The position numbers were made by a program, and so were the translations under genes. A DNA stretch of 64,000 nucleotides from positions 14,149,563 to 14,213,562 of the forward strand of contig NC_057922.1 in the NCBI RefSeq assembly GCF_018873765.1, read 5' to 3'. This document shows, in pieces, positions 41,714-56,500 of this stretch. Source of the stretch: Telopea speciosissima (taxonomy: Eukaryota; Streptophyta; Magnoliopsida; Proteales; Proteaceae). Under the pieces are notes generated by a model. That model made no database searches. It saw nothing but the letters and a program-made list of their open reading frames with translations, and had not been told where the DNA came from. Every line of letters starts with the position of its first letter. Positions within the stretch are counted from its first letter, which is position 1.

Positions 41714-44700
41714 CTAAACCTGGGGTCTGGCAGTGATGATAGAAGCTTTAGACTCTTTAATTGGATCCTTTCCACCACTTCTTTTTGGCAGTTGTGAATT
41801 AAGCGACAGATTTTTGGTCAGGGAAATGAGAGATGTCTTTGGATCAGAACTTTTCTTGGCCTTGGTTGATGCAAGTTCAACTTTCTGGACTCCTGCTTCC
41901 AAATTCTTCTGCTGAAAAGGCAATGAATTGATGTCAGGTAAATTTAGATAATCAGCTAGGCAGTAGTCCCGAAAAATAAATCCCACTAGTGTCATCACAG
42001 GAGAGGAAGAATTGATAATTAGGGGTTCAGTCATCCAAGTGTATAACTGTATAATTGTTTCCAACCGTGAATGATATGATCTAATGACAGTAACCATGCA
42101 AAATCTTCATGTACTTCGATCCAGAGGAATCAATACCAAAATTAAATGAAAATCCAAATGTTTAGCATATGGAATGCCACGGGGAGAAGGCAAATGCTCA
42201 CAAACTAATCTAGAAAACTACTGGCACTAGGACCAGATTCTCTTGTAACAAATCAAAGCTGCAGGAGATCTAGGACCAAAAAGACCAAGGAGTGGAGCAG
42301 TTGTGATCTCCCATTCAATCTCTATAAATTGTTAAGCAAGAACGAGGATAATTAATAAGTAAGCAGATCCTTTCTTATAGTAACATATTTAATGCGTTAA
42401 AAGGACATCCAATTAGCATACCCACAAAAAGTTTGATTTGATATCCAAAAGATATTTCATCAGACTATCCAAATCCAATCTGATAATAGATGATTACTTT
42501 AATAACTAATTATGATCATAAATTATAATCAGAGCAAATACATCGATATCTCAAGCTGTGTCCAATTACCATCTGGATGCAAAAAATGTATCCAAATTCA
42601 TAACCAATAATCTGGATAAAATTCAGAATACAAGAAAATAAATCCCCATGAAATTAGATTTTATACTATCTATTTAAATCTCTACATGGAAACACATGGA
42701 ATTGAAACTTCATTTTATGTTCCTGAATCCTGAGAAGTAAATTGAATTGCATATCTTGATCTGAAGACTTAATTTTTCTTGAACACAACTGAGGTAAAGT
42801 AATCCAAAACTGAACCTAGAAATTAACTGAATAAATAATTATCTTCAATTATATCACATCAACATCAAAGAAACATTCTATACGAATTAGTCTTCCTTAA
42901 TCATCCAGTCATAGAAGAATGATAAAGAACAGTTATCAAATTTTACCGTGAGATCATTGTTCCTGTACACATCCATCTGCATAGATGAGGACTTGTTGCC
43001 CTTCCTAGTATGAAGCGTCTTCTCCCGCTCTTCATAGAAGTTAAAATCATCCAACATTGAAGTTTTAACAGGATAACTCTTGAAAATGGTTAGCATTTCT
43101 AATCCTTGTTTCAATTCTATCTGCAAAATAACAAATAATAGGGAAAAATCATACAAGGAACAATTAAAAAAAATTGCATTAGTTATAATAATAACAGTAG
43201 TCAAGTTTTTAACCAATAATTATTAATGGATAATAAATAAAACAATGACTATAGATAACAATTGTTAACTCAAACATGGTACATTTACAGAACAGGATTC
43301 CTTCGAGCAAGTTCCCAAATATGTATTTTATCTTTCTATGTTTTGCAGCTTAGAGCAATGAATTACTGCACTACATGAGAATAAAGATGGTACCTCCTGA
43401 GTGTCTCTACTATATGTCACGGGTTTGTTTTCATTGTTTTCAAGTATGATGTGCCGCAACTGACTATTGGGGACATCCTTTATTATGTGCCACTCTACAG
43501 GAAAGAATCCATTCCACTTGTCCACTTGCCAAAAGTCCATGTCTTTCTTGAAATCCACCTTCCCAATCATTTCAGCAACACCTACAAACTGCCCACTTCC
43601 ATTTACCTGAAGTTACAGATGAGACAGTAAAACTGAGTATCTGACAACAACTATAACATTATAGAATAAATATTGAAATTACACACTGGCAATAATCTAC
43701 ATATTTTCCCATATGTGAACTACAGCAATGTCGATGATTCCCTAGTTGGGTTCCTAGTGCATTATCCATGGCAACATGATCAATAAACATCTCCATGCTA
43801 GCTAATGAAGCTTTGTTATTGGTGAGTCTTAGCATCCTGACAAAGGTATCCTACCTGGACAAAACTAGCAACCACTGATCTCCCCGTGCCAATAAAAAAT
43901 GAAAAGAAAAAGATTTATTCTTGACAGTAGACACAAAAGCCAATTGCTTATTGAATGGTCTATGGACAAAGAATCATACAATTTCAACAGACATTACAAA
44001 AAGGGGGGGGGGGGGGAAGGGGTCGTTCTCACCCCCATTCAATCCTTATGTTGCTCCATCACTTCAGTTACAAAACCTACCAGAACCAGTTGATAGGGCT
44101 TCAGATAAAACCGAAGCTTTTGTCATTCCACCAGACAAAAATCCAGACCCCCCCCCTCCCCAGCTACATATGCCTAGATGAAAAGGTCAATTTGAATTTC
44201 TCCTGCTCTCATGAGTATGGTGGGATTCACAGAACCTCAAACCCCAACAACAATTACTAGACAGTTGTTTGGGAATTCATCATCTGCGACTTCACCTCCT
44301 ATGGGAATATCAGAGAAAGTCTACCCACATACTTCTTACCACTAATCAGTAAGCAATAACTGAAAACTGGCTCCTAAAAGAACAAAGCCCCTGTTGAATG
44401 ACAATCACTAAGAGCACAAAATATCAATCCTGGTCGCCAGGGATGAAAAGCTCCTAGAGAAAGAATTGCTGCATACCAAACAATTTATTTTTTATGGAAT
44501 AACAAAATCATTACAGCATTTGATTTTTCTTTCAACTAAAAGAATCACCATGCATAATGCAATATTTTTGCACTCACCGAGAAGAAAAGGAAAACAGAAC
44601 ACTTTGTGCCTGTCTCACTCGATTTTGTCTCTGCATCATGAAATGCTGCATCCAGCTTCTTATTTCCATTTAGAGTACTTGACCACACATCATACTTGAT

Positions 44701-47365
44701 ACTCTTATGAATATCATCTTCATTGTAGGACTTTATTACAAAGAATTTTGCATTTTCATATGTAGTCTTAAAATCTTGCAGATTATATTTGTCGCTTGGA
44801 ACAGTGAGACCCAAATTATCCTTCTCAGCTGTTGAAGTCAAATGACTAAATTTTTGTGCCCTAGGTCCACAGTTTAGCTCCCTGGAGGGTTCAAACTGTC
44901 TATTCTGAGAATAATTGTCTCTAAGCTTAAATTTGTCGCTGCCAGCCCAGGTCCGGCCATTTGGTCTGTAGTTCATGCCACCATTATGCGGGAAGAGCCC
45001 TTGCCCTTGGTTAGAGAATGAAGAGAACTTTCTGACAGGATCAAAACCTTTCCCGAACCCAGCTGATTGAAAATTAGAACCCAACTGGGGCAGCACCTGA
45101 AGAGAAACAAACTCAAATTACAAAACCAATAAAGAAGAAACAAGTTCTTAAAAACTAAATACAAGTGGTCCACACACACACACACACATACATATATATA
45201 TTAGAGCTTGGTCTGGTTGGGATACAGATGAGGGAGAGGTTTTTTTCTTTTTCTTTTCTTTTTTTTTTTGGGGGGGGGGGGAAGATGTATGGTACTGCCA
45301 ACCTTTCGAGGGGGGAGAGGAAGGATTTGGGTGGGTGGGTGGAGGTGGCAGTTGTGAACAAACAGAGAAACATACTCACACAAAGTGGTGGCCCTATTAT
45401 TCAGTGTCAAATAGTGAGTAAATAATAAAAATCACCTCTAGCTTCTTATAAAAAAAATTGTCACCACCATTTAAGTACCTTATTGAAGGGTTTGAAATTT
45501 TGATTTGGAAGAGTCGACTTAGAGAAGTTGGATGAGACTGTAGAAAGACGTGACTTTGAATCCAACGGAACTGCAGAACTTTTGGAATCAACAGAACCAT
45601 TTGTCTTTATATACTTCAAGTCTTTTGATTTCACAGGGGCAGGAGCTGTAGTAGAAGAATTAGCCTTTGGACCAGTAACTCCAGCTGCAGATCCATTCAG
45701 GGCATCCCCAACAAATGTTGAATCCCATGAGTAAGGAGGCATTGCTTCTGACCCATAGGCAACAGGAGGCTGGAGATATCCTGATGAAGTATAGAACGGT
45801 TGTTGACCAACACACTGCCCATCAACACCCATCAAAGGCCCTGAAACATATGGGTTATAGCCAGGCACATAATAAACAAGAGAACCATTGTCCGATTGCA
45901 TACCCTGAGAATAGCATCACAAAAAAGTAAGGACAAGCTTAAGACAATAAGCCAAAATTTTCACTAAGAAGTCTACACAAGATGCAGCTGCACTGCATCT
46001 GAAGAATGTAAAACTATGAACATATGTTGCCCCAAACAAGCTATACGATTTTATAGCTATTATATCCATGGACACAAATTCACATATCTTCACAGAGCAT
46101 ACCCATCATACAACAAGAAAAGAAAAAGATATAGAAGTCTCAGGATTCGCTCAAACAGTTCAACCTCAGTAACATAGCTAATGAACTTACTGGGTAAGTC
46201 ATCTCCGAACCATCTGCATTAAAATAGCTACGGTCATCCCATTCAGGGTATGCCCCATTATACCCTGCAGGATAATTAAAAAAAATTAACTCTGCTTCAA
46301 CTCCATCAGTCTTAAATGGAGAATTAAATTTTTCCAAACAACTAACCTGGGTAGTAGTAGCCATAACAACTAGTGGTCGGATAGTAAACACCTTGATCTG
46401 CAACCGGCTGTTGATCTGTCCCACCTTTGATGCTAGAAGTAGCATCACCTGATGAGGATACGGAAGAAGTCGAATCAGATGGGTTTCCATCTTTTCCAGA
46501 AGCCTGAGAGGAAAGTTAGAAGGCCTTTAAAGTGAACACAAGGACCACAATAAGAACAAGGTGACAGGGTAAGATGAGACTAGAGTGTCTTAATACTCGC
46601 AACTATCATTGGCCATCGACATGAGAAATATATTACTTCCCAAAACCAGAAAAGTTATGGTCCGCACACAATAACCCAGAAAAATTAAAAATCAATGGAT
46701 GTCTTTAACAAATATGGCCCATGACAGAATGAAGTACATTAAAAAATTTTGATGATAATTTTTCATCTGAAGCCAACAGCGTCTATACTAGAAAACTAAA
46801 AGAGAAGCATTATGGGGAGGAAGAGTGAAAGCCATAATGTCCAACAGATCACATACCACTTCTTTCCCATCCAAATCAGCTAAGGGAACCTGCTTTGGTT
46901 CTGCCTCCACCCTAGCTGGATAAATATAGTTAAGGAAAGAAAACGTACTCACGAGTATTACTTAAACAAACAGGAAACCTCTTTTAGCCAATGATGTGAG
47001 GGCAGGAAAATCAACAAAGCAGCTACAGTAACCATGTTGGAAAATGTGATAATCACGAGGTTTGCTACACTTCACCAAACTGGGTACTTAAAATTCATTA
47101 TCATCAATCTGTACAATCAAACAGACAAACCACCTCCCAAGCCCAGTTCTATCAAAATTGCTTCTCACAAAGAGAGGACACTTTCTAGTAATTTAAGACA
47201 ATTCTGGTTATAGAATAGAAAGTTAAAATCATCATCTACTTCATATGAAGAAAAAATACAAAGACAGCTTCAATCAAACTTTTCAATCAATTTTAAATTG
47301 AAAGTCGCAGAAAGAAAATATCTGACTTGGAGGATACTTTTCTCGACTTTCTTCTCACCAGCCAT
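41714..47365 (-). CDS. YTH-domain m6A reader (ECT/YTHDF type), nine coding exons
   Basis: Exons in gene order: 47365-47338 (first donor uncertain), 46915-46857, 46503-46347, 46264-46191, 45904-45479, 45096-44578, 43606-43394, 43120-42947, 41911-41714. GT-AG junctions and phases fit; the sum is 1848 nt, 615 residues. ECT proteins bind N6-methyladenosine in cytosolic mRNA and steer its stability and organ growth. The N-terminal half is a disordered Tyr/Pro/Gly/Ser-rich region ([19 protein letters not shown]). The YTH domain runs from about residue 364 ([13 protein letters not shown]) to about 500, with the three aromatic-cage tryptophans at W386 (KYDVWSS), W447 and W452 ([12 protein letters not shown]). 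It is followed by [20 protein letters not shown]. The C-terminal tail is Lys/Ser-rich. Two phase-1 donors are possible in the first coding exon, after 7 or 28 nt; the latter gives MAGEKKVEK. Confidence 0.95.
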
Positions 47366-48670
47366 CACTGAAGAAACAAGAACCACTTATTCAGAATTTG
47401 AGGGCACGAACTGGGTTCACAATTCCGACCTCTGAAACAGAAGAAACCCAGGAAAAAAAAAATCCAGCTTAGAAAGGAAAGAATATCCAAAACGTAACCT
47501 AAGCTAGTTAAATAAGAGTCCTACAAAGTTTACAAATTCAGCAGCTATCTATAAATAACTTTGGATAAATTATATTTAAAAAAAGGTCTTCTTAGTCACA
47601 AATACTCTTAAGAAGTCTAAACCCGTAACTGTCTTATTCAATCAAGCATTTAAAAAAACAAAGGTAAATTCAATTATTAGAATAAAAAATCAGAAAGAAG
47701 ACCCAGATAGATTTCTTCATATCATACACCACGGCGTAGGATTGCACGACCAGAACCAAATATCACGTGGAAATACGCTTGATGCACAATGCGCACAAGG
47801 CTCTCTGGAGAGCCCCAATACGCTTTAGGTGTACAAGAAAAGATTCCACTCGTCACAAATAGATAGATACAAACAAGATTCTCCCAAGAAAGCGATTCGT
47901 AAGCAATATTAAAATATTAAAAAAAAAAACCCTAATTTCACAATCAGTAAAGGTGTGGAAATTTTCAATTAAATAACAAAATAAAAATATTGGAGATATT
48001 ACGCAAAAAAAATATTTTCTCATTAATTGTAAATAACAAAATCAGATTTTTTCATCCAAGGTAGAGAATTTCCAACTTCATTTTCGAGGGGGTAGAAAAC
48101 AGAAAATTTTCATGTTTTTTTCTCAGGAAAAAATAGCTCCCCTCACTCTCTCTCTCTCTCTCTCTAAGGATTTATGCGCAAAATTCATATGAAAAAACAA
48201 GCTTTTTCCTTCGAAAAGTGTGATAATTTGCTCTACAGGAAAATTCGAATTTCAAGTTATTAGGGTGAACCCAGAAATGAAGAAATTTCTACGCGTTTTC
48301 ACTGTAGGAAAGGTTTTCTGTCCCGTTCTCCTAACAATTTTTGCACTTAATCATTTAAAAGAGAAAGAAAGGAAACGAAAATCGGAAACAACAAAGCAAG
48401 AGAGTAAAAAATCCAAAAATTCTGAACGAAATAGCGTTCTTGAGCTGAAAAAGAACTATTCTCTCCCACCTTGAAGCAAAGATCTTCAATGCTTTCAAAG
48501 CAAGAAAAACACAGATTCCAACATCAAATACACTCAATTAGAAAAGCGAAAACTCCACCAAAAACTTCTTAAACAGACAATCTCAAAGTTTTCTACATAG
48601 ATAGAGTTGGACTCCGATCTCTCACTGAGAAAAGAAGAAAACCATAGCTAAGAATAAGCAAGAAAACCAC

Positions 48671-48830
48671 CTTTCAAGCTCCCAATATTCACTTCAGATC
48701 TAACCCTTCAGCTCCGGATCCTCTCTTCCAGCACTTCACTGACGAACACCAGAGCGAACAAACACCGGGAGAGAGAGAGAGAAGAGAAGAGAACTTGTGA
48801 GCTTAGTGAAAGAAAGAAAAAAATGAAGCG
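48671..48830 (-). other. 5' UTR exon of the ECT gene
   Basis: A donor (GAAAG|GTGG) at 48671 and a CT-rich leader upstream. It pairs with the acceptor (TTTCTTCAG) two bases before the ATG, leaving a 1.3-kb leader intron (47368-48670) that contains (CT)n tracts. The outer end is approximate; no transcript evidence. Confidence 0.55.
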
Positions 48831-51800
48831 AATGTATAACCCTTGATTCAGATCCGACGTTTAATACAACGTCCTGCTTTCATAAGCAAGAAGTATGGAC
48901 CGTTAGATCAAAAAGCATAGAGGGAAGAAACAAAACAAGGGCGGGTAAAGAAAATTAGGAAACGAAGATTCAAAAAGGAAAACAAAATGGAAAGGGAGAT
49001 TTTTTTGGTTAAAATTACCATAATGACCTCCATTGACCTGTCCCAAGTCCCAAGTCCCAAATCCTCTCAAGGTCAGAATTTTGGATTGAACTCCTCTCCA
49101 AGGAGCCCAGCACGCCCACGGAGCATCCAGCCATTGGGCTGTGACACACACATCCCTAGGCATGCACCGAGATGTGTGTGGCACAACCCAACCCCTGGAT
49201 GCCCCTTGGGCACTCCTTGGGCGTTGAGTTTCTCAGCTCCCTAGAGAGCAGCCGGATCCCACAATTTAGGACCAGAATCGAGAACTAGGGTCAGCTTCTC
49301 CCAAGTCCCAGTGGTTTCAAAACTGATAGACATGTTAAGAACCGTTAAATCTGGTATACATTGTGCATAAACCTTAGTTTCGGAATCTGTTTCTAATGAA
49401 GTTTTAGATAAAATAGCAACCGTTATGACTATGTGCATGTTTGCTCGGGAGGTCCAACATGTTAGGAAGTGTTGTTGATATATTGAATTGACATGCGATA
49501 GCTAGATATGGCTTCTTGAATTGATCCATGTTAGTCACATGTCACGCTCATTCTTCACTGTATAACAGTTGCTTCCATGAGAGACAATGGATTTACGTCT
49601 CCATCTACCTATAACTAGAGTATCTGCTACAAACATGATCTCCAATATCAAAGGATCCCAAATTTGTCAACACTGATTCTTTCTTCTCTTATTGATGTAA
49701 AGAGTTCAATATTCCTATAGATTATTTAAACGAATTAAAATCCTCTACAGTATTGACGGGTGGTGGTGCACATCCGGTGGCACAATAGGTGGCACAACAG
49801 AGGCCATATGTGCCATGTGTGTCACCTGGCCTCTGTTGTGTCATTGGATGTGCCCTGTCGCCCCGTCGGTACTACAGGGATCCTGGTCCTTATTTAAACA
49901 CACTAATTTCAGGCAAAGTGTTCCTAACTTAAGAAATATCAACATAAAGGTTATGTGGATCAAAATCGAGTGCTACTAGTGTATGCATACCATCGCACTA
50001 ATACTACATTTGGCTAAGTGTGTTCCCGTTGAGGTTATCAAATGGCCTATATATTTATAGAGTTGGCTTGACAAACCTATTGAAGATCAGCACATAGTAA
50101 TAACCAACAATGAACTACAGTCTCAAAGTACAAGATCCCATCTCCAACTCATAGAGATCATGATTCAGCTATCGTTTATATCACTTACGCTTTTGTAGTA
50201 TTATATATCTAAAACACCTATTTATTCTTTAGGGAAAAGTTTGGGCACGCCATTGGTGTATCGTAAACTAGCGCTCACTTTGTTTATCTCTTTTTCCCCA
50301 CCTTTGAAATAATCCCCATGCCACACCCCCCATTGGTGATGCCTGCTAACTTATTGCACAGGGCTAGTGTGCCTATCCCTCTCTCTATTCTTTATATTGA
50401 TTTGGCATATTTTATTATCTTTATGCTTATGAATGAATATTTAATTATTTAAATGCTTTTGAAAATGTATTTTATTACATTTATGCTTAAATTATATATA
50501 TATTTTAATTATGGACACTATAATAGTCTTTCGAACCGTTTAGGAATCAAAACTGACCCACCCTTTAGTAAATGGCTCTAGATCTCAGATTTGGAATCGA
50601 TTAGCTTATTAGCCTAATTCTGATCCTGAGTCTTGACCCCTTAGGGCCAGAATTGTTAAGAAACCGAACCGATTGCCTAGAACCGGATCAATTTACACTC
50701 CTACTCCCATCAAATGCATAGTGGATAATTTTGGATTAAATAATAATTGAGAAAGAGAATAATTTGAGTTTAATTCGCTTTGTCAATTTAGGAATGCCAT
50801 CAAAATTCGATCGAAAAAGTGAACCATGGAAAAAGGTTGGATTAGGATTAATTCATCAATTAAAACAAAAACTTTGGTCTATTTCTTGCATTTTTTATTC
50901 ACGGTTTGAGGATTCAAAAAATTCATCCATTTTTTTAATTATTTTTATGATAAATATTGTGAATTATTTGGCTCCCAAATTATTCATGAATTTTATTCTC
51001 ATAGATCTTTTTTTTCCAGAATATTCGGGCTGAATTATTCATGGAATCCAAAACAAAAAAGTATGAATATTTTCAGAATTTTAAAATGAGTTCAGATTCA
51101 ATCCAAATTACTCATGTAGTTGCTAACAATAGTCTGATGCGTTTCCAAGGAAAAGATCAATGCAATGATTTTTCGAGAAAGATTTGATTGAAACAACTGT
51201 GTTTGTTTGGCTGAAAAGAAAAGAAAAGAAAAACTTTAAGGAAAATAAAAGTTAAAAGATAAATTTCCCTTGCAAAATTTTATACTTTTGAAAAAGAAAA
51301 TTTTGTGGGAAGAAACAAGTCAAATTTTACTATTCATAAGTTATTTTATATTTGGAAGAAGAATATTCATTTTTTTTTCCTTTTTATTGACAAACGAACA
51401 ACTGGACAAGCATAATACTCTTACATTTTCCCTCTTTCTATTCATTTCTTACCAAACAAACACGACCAAAACCATTAGAAATCAGGGGTTCTCCACTGAT
51501 ACCAAAACTCTGTGATTTGCTTTTAGACCGAATTTCCCTCCACCCATGGTGAATGAGATCCCATTCATCGAGTGGCGGGAGAATGCGGGAATGAGTATCA
51601 GTAGGGTATTTTGAAACATACTAAAACCCTAGGAGGGATTTGTGAACCCTAAGATGGTGGGTGAACCATCCTATATGGGTGGAGGAAAACTTTGTCCATT
51701 GCTTTTGTATGGAAAAAAAAAATATATTTTTTCCATGTCCTTGTCCTTGATAGTTTTTTATTTTTCACCCCTGCCTAAAGTACCATGCGCAATGTAATTG

Positions 51801-53551
51801 AAAGATATTATTTTGATTCCAAGTGAGGACATAGAGAGACCCTACTTCCTCTTTACACATATACACCACTAACTTCTTAGATTTTGGCAAACCTAAAGAA
51901 TGGATCCAATGAAAATCTGATGCTTAAAATCTTTTCACCCAAAGCCAAAAGAAGTGCTTCGAGGAAGCATATGCTTGTCTGCATAAGTCAAGGTCAGCTT
52001 GGAAAGTATATAAAAGATTATAAAAAATGTACATCTCCTCCCTAATCATGTTGGCCCCATATATATGAATTGTGAGGCACTTCCTCCCTTATCCATTGAC
52101 TGGATGCGAGAGATGTCAATACATACGGATTGCATGTGGATCCTTCCCCCAAAAGGTAATATAAAGAAAGTAAAAAAAAAGATCAAGTTTCCATCCAGCC
52201 GTGGTGAATGAGATTTCATTCACCCGGGGCGAGAATGAGTATCAGAAGGGTATTTTAGAACATACAAAAACCTTAGGATGGTGGGTGAACCGTCCTCTAT
52301 AGGTGGAGGAAAATTTATCCAAAAAAAAACCCCTAAAATTATGATAACAGAAAAAAACATTGTTAGGTTGATGGGTACATCACAAAATTAGCATTTTTTT
52401 TTCACATGAATTTTAGTTTTAGTTGAAATTGACTAAAACCTAAATAACCCATGAGTACTTTTACGATGCATTAGGCAGAGGACCATAGTTACCCATTTCA
52501 GTGGTTAACGTTTGTTATACAAAAATCTTGGATCCTTTATTGTTTTTTTTATGATTCCATAGTAGTTATCCTCATTTGTAAATAATTTTAGGAAAAAAGA
52601 ACTCTGTTCGGGACTGCAAATAAATAAATAAAAATAAGTACTATAAATTATACCAAACATCTGAAAATATAAAAATATCACATAAATTGAAATATAAACT
52701 ATACCAAAGAGAGCCTAAAATAAGATAATATGCTCCTAGCCTCCTACAAATACTTTAAGTTAGTAAATTCAGGTTGACCTGGTAAGGTTTCAGAGACTAG
52801 CTACCTCGGCATCTATCGGTGATTTGCCTAGGATTTAAGGGGTGAAGAGCGTTTGTTTCGCTCCCAACCGAAGATTGAATCGCTCAAAACTCATGTGATG
52901 ATCATCACTTGGGATTTGTATATTCTGCGTTTTGAATAGGGTTTCTGGGTAAGAGATTATTTCCCTCCACTCTAGAACTACAAACGATTTGGTGTAATGC
53001 CAATGGATGCAGCAGACTCATTGTTCTTATCAACACAAGTACTTGGATTGATCAAGGGTATATTACAGGTTCATACCAAACCTTTTCAAATAAGAAAAAC
53101 AGCCCAAAATTGCTGAACAGAAAATGAGACCATACATTGGATTCTTTTACACCTAATGACCAAATCAATAACTAGTTGGATCTTTCTAGCTGGAGAAAAG
53201 ATGACTTCTCAACCATGGATGCCCATAAATGATATAGAAAAACAGATGATATGAACTTCTTTTCAAGGTACTCACTATTCTTAAGTCAACAGATTCATCT
53301 AAGAAAAATTTACATACCTCGCTACAACAAAGCCCATAAAGTTTTGATTGACAAGAAATTTCATGAGGGCTCTCTGGAACTACATCTTCTCCATTAGTTT
53401 TCAGTGAGGGCTCTGCAGACCCATATCCTCTCTGTTAGTTTTCAGTGAGGGCTCCGTGAATCTGGATCATATCCGTTAGTTTCTTGAGCCCACTGTATAA
53501 ACCTTCCCTATCCGCATTTTGGGTTGGGTTGGGGTGGGAATTGATCTGCTC
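48831..53551. other. Intergenic, AT-rich, with a fold-back at 49.8 kb
   Basis: No gene recognised. A related motif about CATTCACC / GGTGGGTGAACC(A/G)TCCT occurs at 51.54-51.69 and 52.20-52.32 kb, indicating a small dispersed repeat. Confidence 0.4.
49768..49853. repeat. Fold-back (hairpin) sequence
   Basis: TGGCACAACAGAGGCCA (49790-49806) faces TGGCCTCTGTTGTGTCA (49827-49843), and the outer GCACATCC / GGATGTGC continue the stem with a 14-base bulge. Confidence 0.75.
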
Positions 53552-56500
53552 TTAAAATTTCATCCTTTTGGATGGACCTTGGTCAATAATGGGATCAAGA
53601 GTAGGTGGTTGTGATTCTGCTGCTTGCTGTGTTTCAGGACCTTTTTCTGCTTCAGGTCCCACGGGTGGAGCATAGCCTTCAGGGAAAGGTGGTGGCGGAG
53701 GGGCTGGTGGGAGCTGCACAGAATAGATTAAAACACATTTTAATTGGTAACTTCCACAAAACAATCTAATAAGCATTTGAATAATAGATCAAATAAATTT
53801 ACTAGCTCAAATTTTGCACTGCCATGTGGGAACTGCTACCAGCTATATCATTGATTCTGGAGTCACAATTGAGATTTAAAACTTGGTACAGCCAGTTACA
53901 AGAAAACAACTACAGAGTTATAATATCATCATTCTCACTACTCATTTTACAACAGGAGATAGGAAGATCATTAGTTGCCCCAAAACTTATTAAAATATTA
54001 TTTACTCCCTTTTATCACCATGCTTAATTGAAAGAATGTATGTCAAATTAGCAAAATGCCAGTATCATGCATTGGTCAAATTAACTGCATCTGTTTCCTT
54101 TCCCGATGAACTGATTCTCTATAAATGTTTAAATGTACTTTAAAACTAAATAGCCTTTACTTAAGGGTTTTTTTTTTTTTTTTTTTGGTGCCACCCTTTA
54201 CTTAAGATTACCAATAAGAGGAATGATGGCATGAAACTGTCCAGAGGTGTGTGTGGTCTATATGTTGGCTCTTAGAGTAGTCCTCTCTAAAATATTTGTA
54301 TTAAGGGCGGAAGGAAATGAACCAAAGATTGGGTTACTCGAATTTTTAAAATGGCATTCCATTGACAATGGCAAAAACCTTCTCTTCTACTTATTGATTT
54401 GGTCGTTACAGGAGATTTGAACCTAAAGGAAAGAGAAGCCCATCTATCCTACTATGTCTACCAGAACACTAATAATCATCTCAATCATGTGAAACTGCTG
54501 TACTGACGCAAGTGCTCCTCAATTTGGGCCTCCCCCAGCTCCACCTTTCCTTTTAATTTGTCCATATTATTCGTTATTCCTTGCTGATCTCAAGATTCTC
54601 ATCAATTACATATCTTACAGTTCTGGAAAAATTTTCAAAATTGAAAGGGAGCAGTTTCCTGGATGACCTGTCTATTATGGAATTCATGGAAAGAGGAATA
54701 TCTGCCATGTGGCAGGTCAAACGGGGGCTGAAATTTTTTGGACAGGTAGACCCCAAGCTCCCTGCTTACACGTTAAGTTTAAACCCAAACAGAGTAGCAG
54801 AGTGGCCATACTTGTCAAAGTGCTAGGCGACCCAAGGCGTTGGAGGGGGTAAAAAACTAAGGCGACACCAACAAGGCGCCTAGGCCATCATCCAGAAAAA
54901 GGCACCTAAATGCCTAATTAAACTTGTGTTAGAAAAAGAGGTAAATGATATAATTAATGCTTACGCACCCTAAATAGGATTGGATGAAAATACTAGAAAC
55001 AATTTGGGAACACATAGATAGATTAATTCAAGGAGAAAAGATTATTATAGGGGGAGATCTAAAAGGATCTAAATGGACATGTTGGAAGAGATAGTACAGG
55101 TTATGAAAGAATTCATGGAGGATACGGTTTAAGAGAGATTTAAGCTCATATTGGTTTGAGCTAATCATAGACGGGCTGACTAGAGACATTCAAGATCATA
55201 ACCCTTGGTGTATGTTTTTTGCTGATGATATTGTTTTGGTGGATGAAACAAAAGCAGAGATAAATGCAAAAGTTGGAATTATGGAGATCAACCATAGAAG
55301 CAAAAGGTTTTAAAATTAGTAGAACAAAAACAGAGTATATGGCGAGAAAACTCCATTAAAAATAGGATGAAAGTGAAGGGGTGAAACTTGATGATATAGC
55401 GAGATACCACAAAGTGAAAATTTTAGGTACCCAGGTTCAACCATAAATAAAGGAGGAGAAATAGAGGATGATGTTGCACAAAAAATTAGAATAGGGTGGA
55501 TGAAGTGGAGGGGTGTGTCCGGAGTGTTTGTGTGATCGACTTATTCCTTTAAAACTCAAAGGAAAATTTTATAGTGACAGTTATACAACTAACAATGATG
55601 TATGGAGCTGAATGTTGGGCAGTGAAGAAACAACATATAAACAAACTTAGTGTAGCTGAAATGCAGATGTTTAGATGGATTAGTAGTAAAACCAGAAAAA
55701 AATAAAATAAGGAATGAACAAATTAGAGCTAATTTAGGAAAAACTCCGATACATGATAAGTTATGAGATAGTCGTTTGAGATGGCATGGACATGTCCAAC
55801 TTAGGCCTTTGAATGCTCCAATACGAATGGGTGATTTGGTTCAGATTGAAGGAGCTAAAAGAGCTAAGGGTATGCCTAAAATGACTGTAGGAGAAGCGGT
55901 GAGGAAAGACATGCATAGTTTAGGACTAGTAACAAGTATGATTGAATAGAGCTGATTGAAGAATCCATGTAGCCGACCCCATTTAGTTGGGGTAAGGCTG
56001 AGTTGATTAATTTTAACTAATAGATTTTATGAGGAAATCTGGTGTTCCCAATTGAATTGGGGACAGGAAATTCAAAAAACTGACCATCAACATTGTAGCA
56101 AGGAGGCGATAGAATTTGGTCTAACTTGCCAGATCAGTATGTGGAGGGTCTAGAAGGGTTATTGAGAGGGGCTGGTAAGAATGAGTTAAGAGTCAGTGAA
56201 ACAAGGAAGCAGGTTATTTTTTATTGGTGATAACTACAAAGCATTAGAAAGAAAGGAAGGAAGAAATTGATGACAGTAAATTAGATTAAAGGTAATTTAT
56301 GATATAAGAAGCATGATAATATGCTGTGTTAGGAATGCCTCCTTTCCATGTCTTTGCTTCTACCAAGTCTTGACCCTTTGGCCTCAAGGTTAGATACATG
56401 CACAACAAACCGTTGAGGTTCCAAAAAGGAATGCCTCCTTTTATTCCTACAAGAAAATACTATAGAAAACTATCTTTGGAAGCAAGAAGATAAGCTCCAA

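Noticed and set aside
47321-47338. Donor after CTCCAA (GTCAGA) for the first ECT coding exon
   Set aside because: It would leave phase 0, which does not join in frame with the next exon; the two phase-1 donors do.
50764-51033. Plus-strand frame of about 89 codons
   Set aside because: Phe/Ile-rich translation of AT-rich DNA without any family motif.
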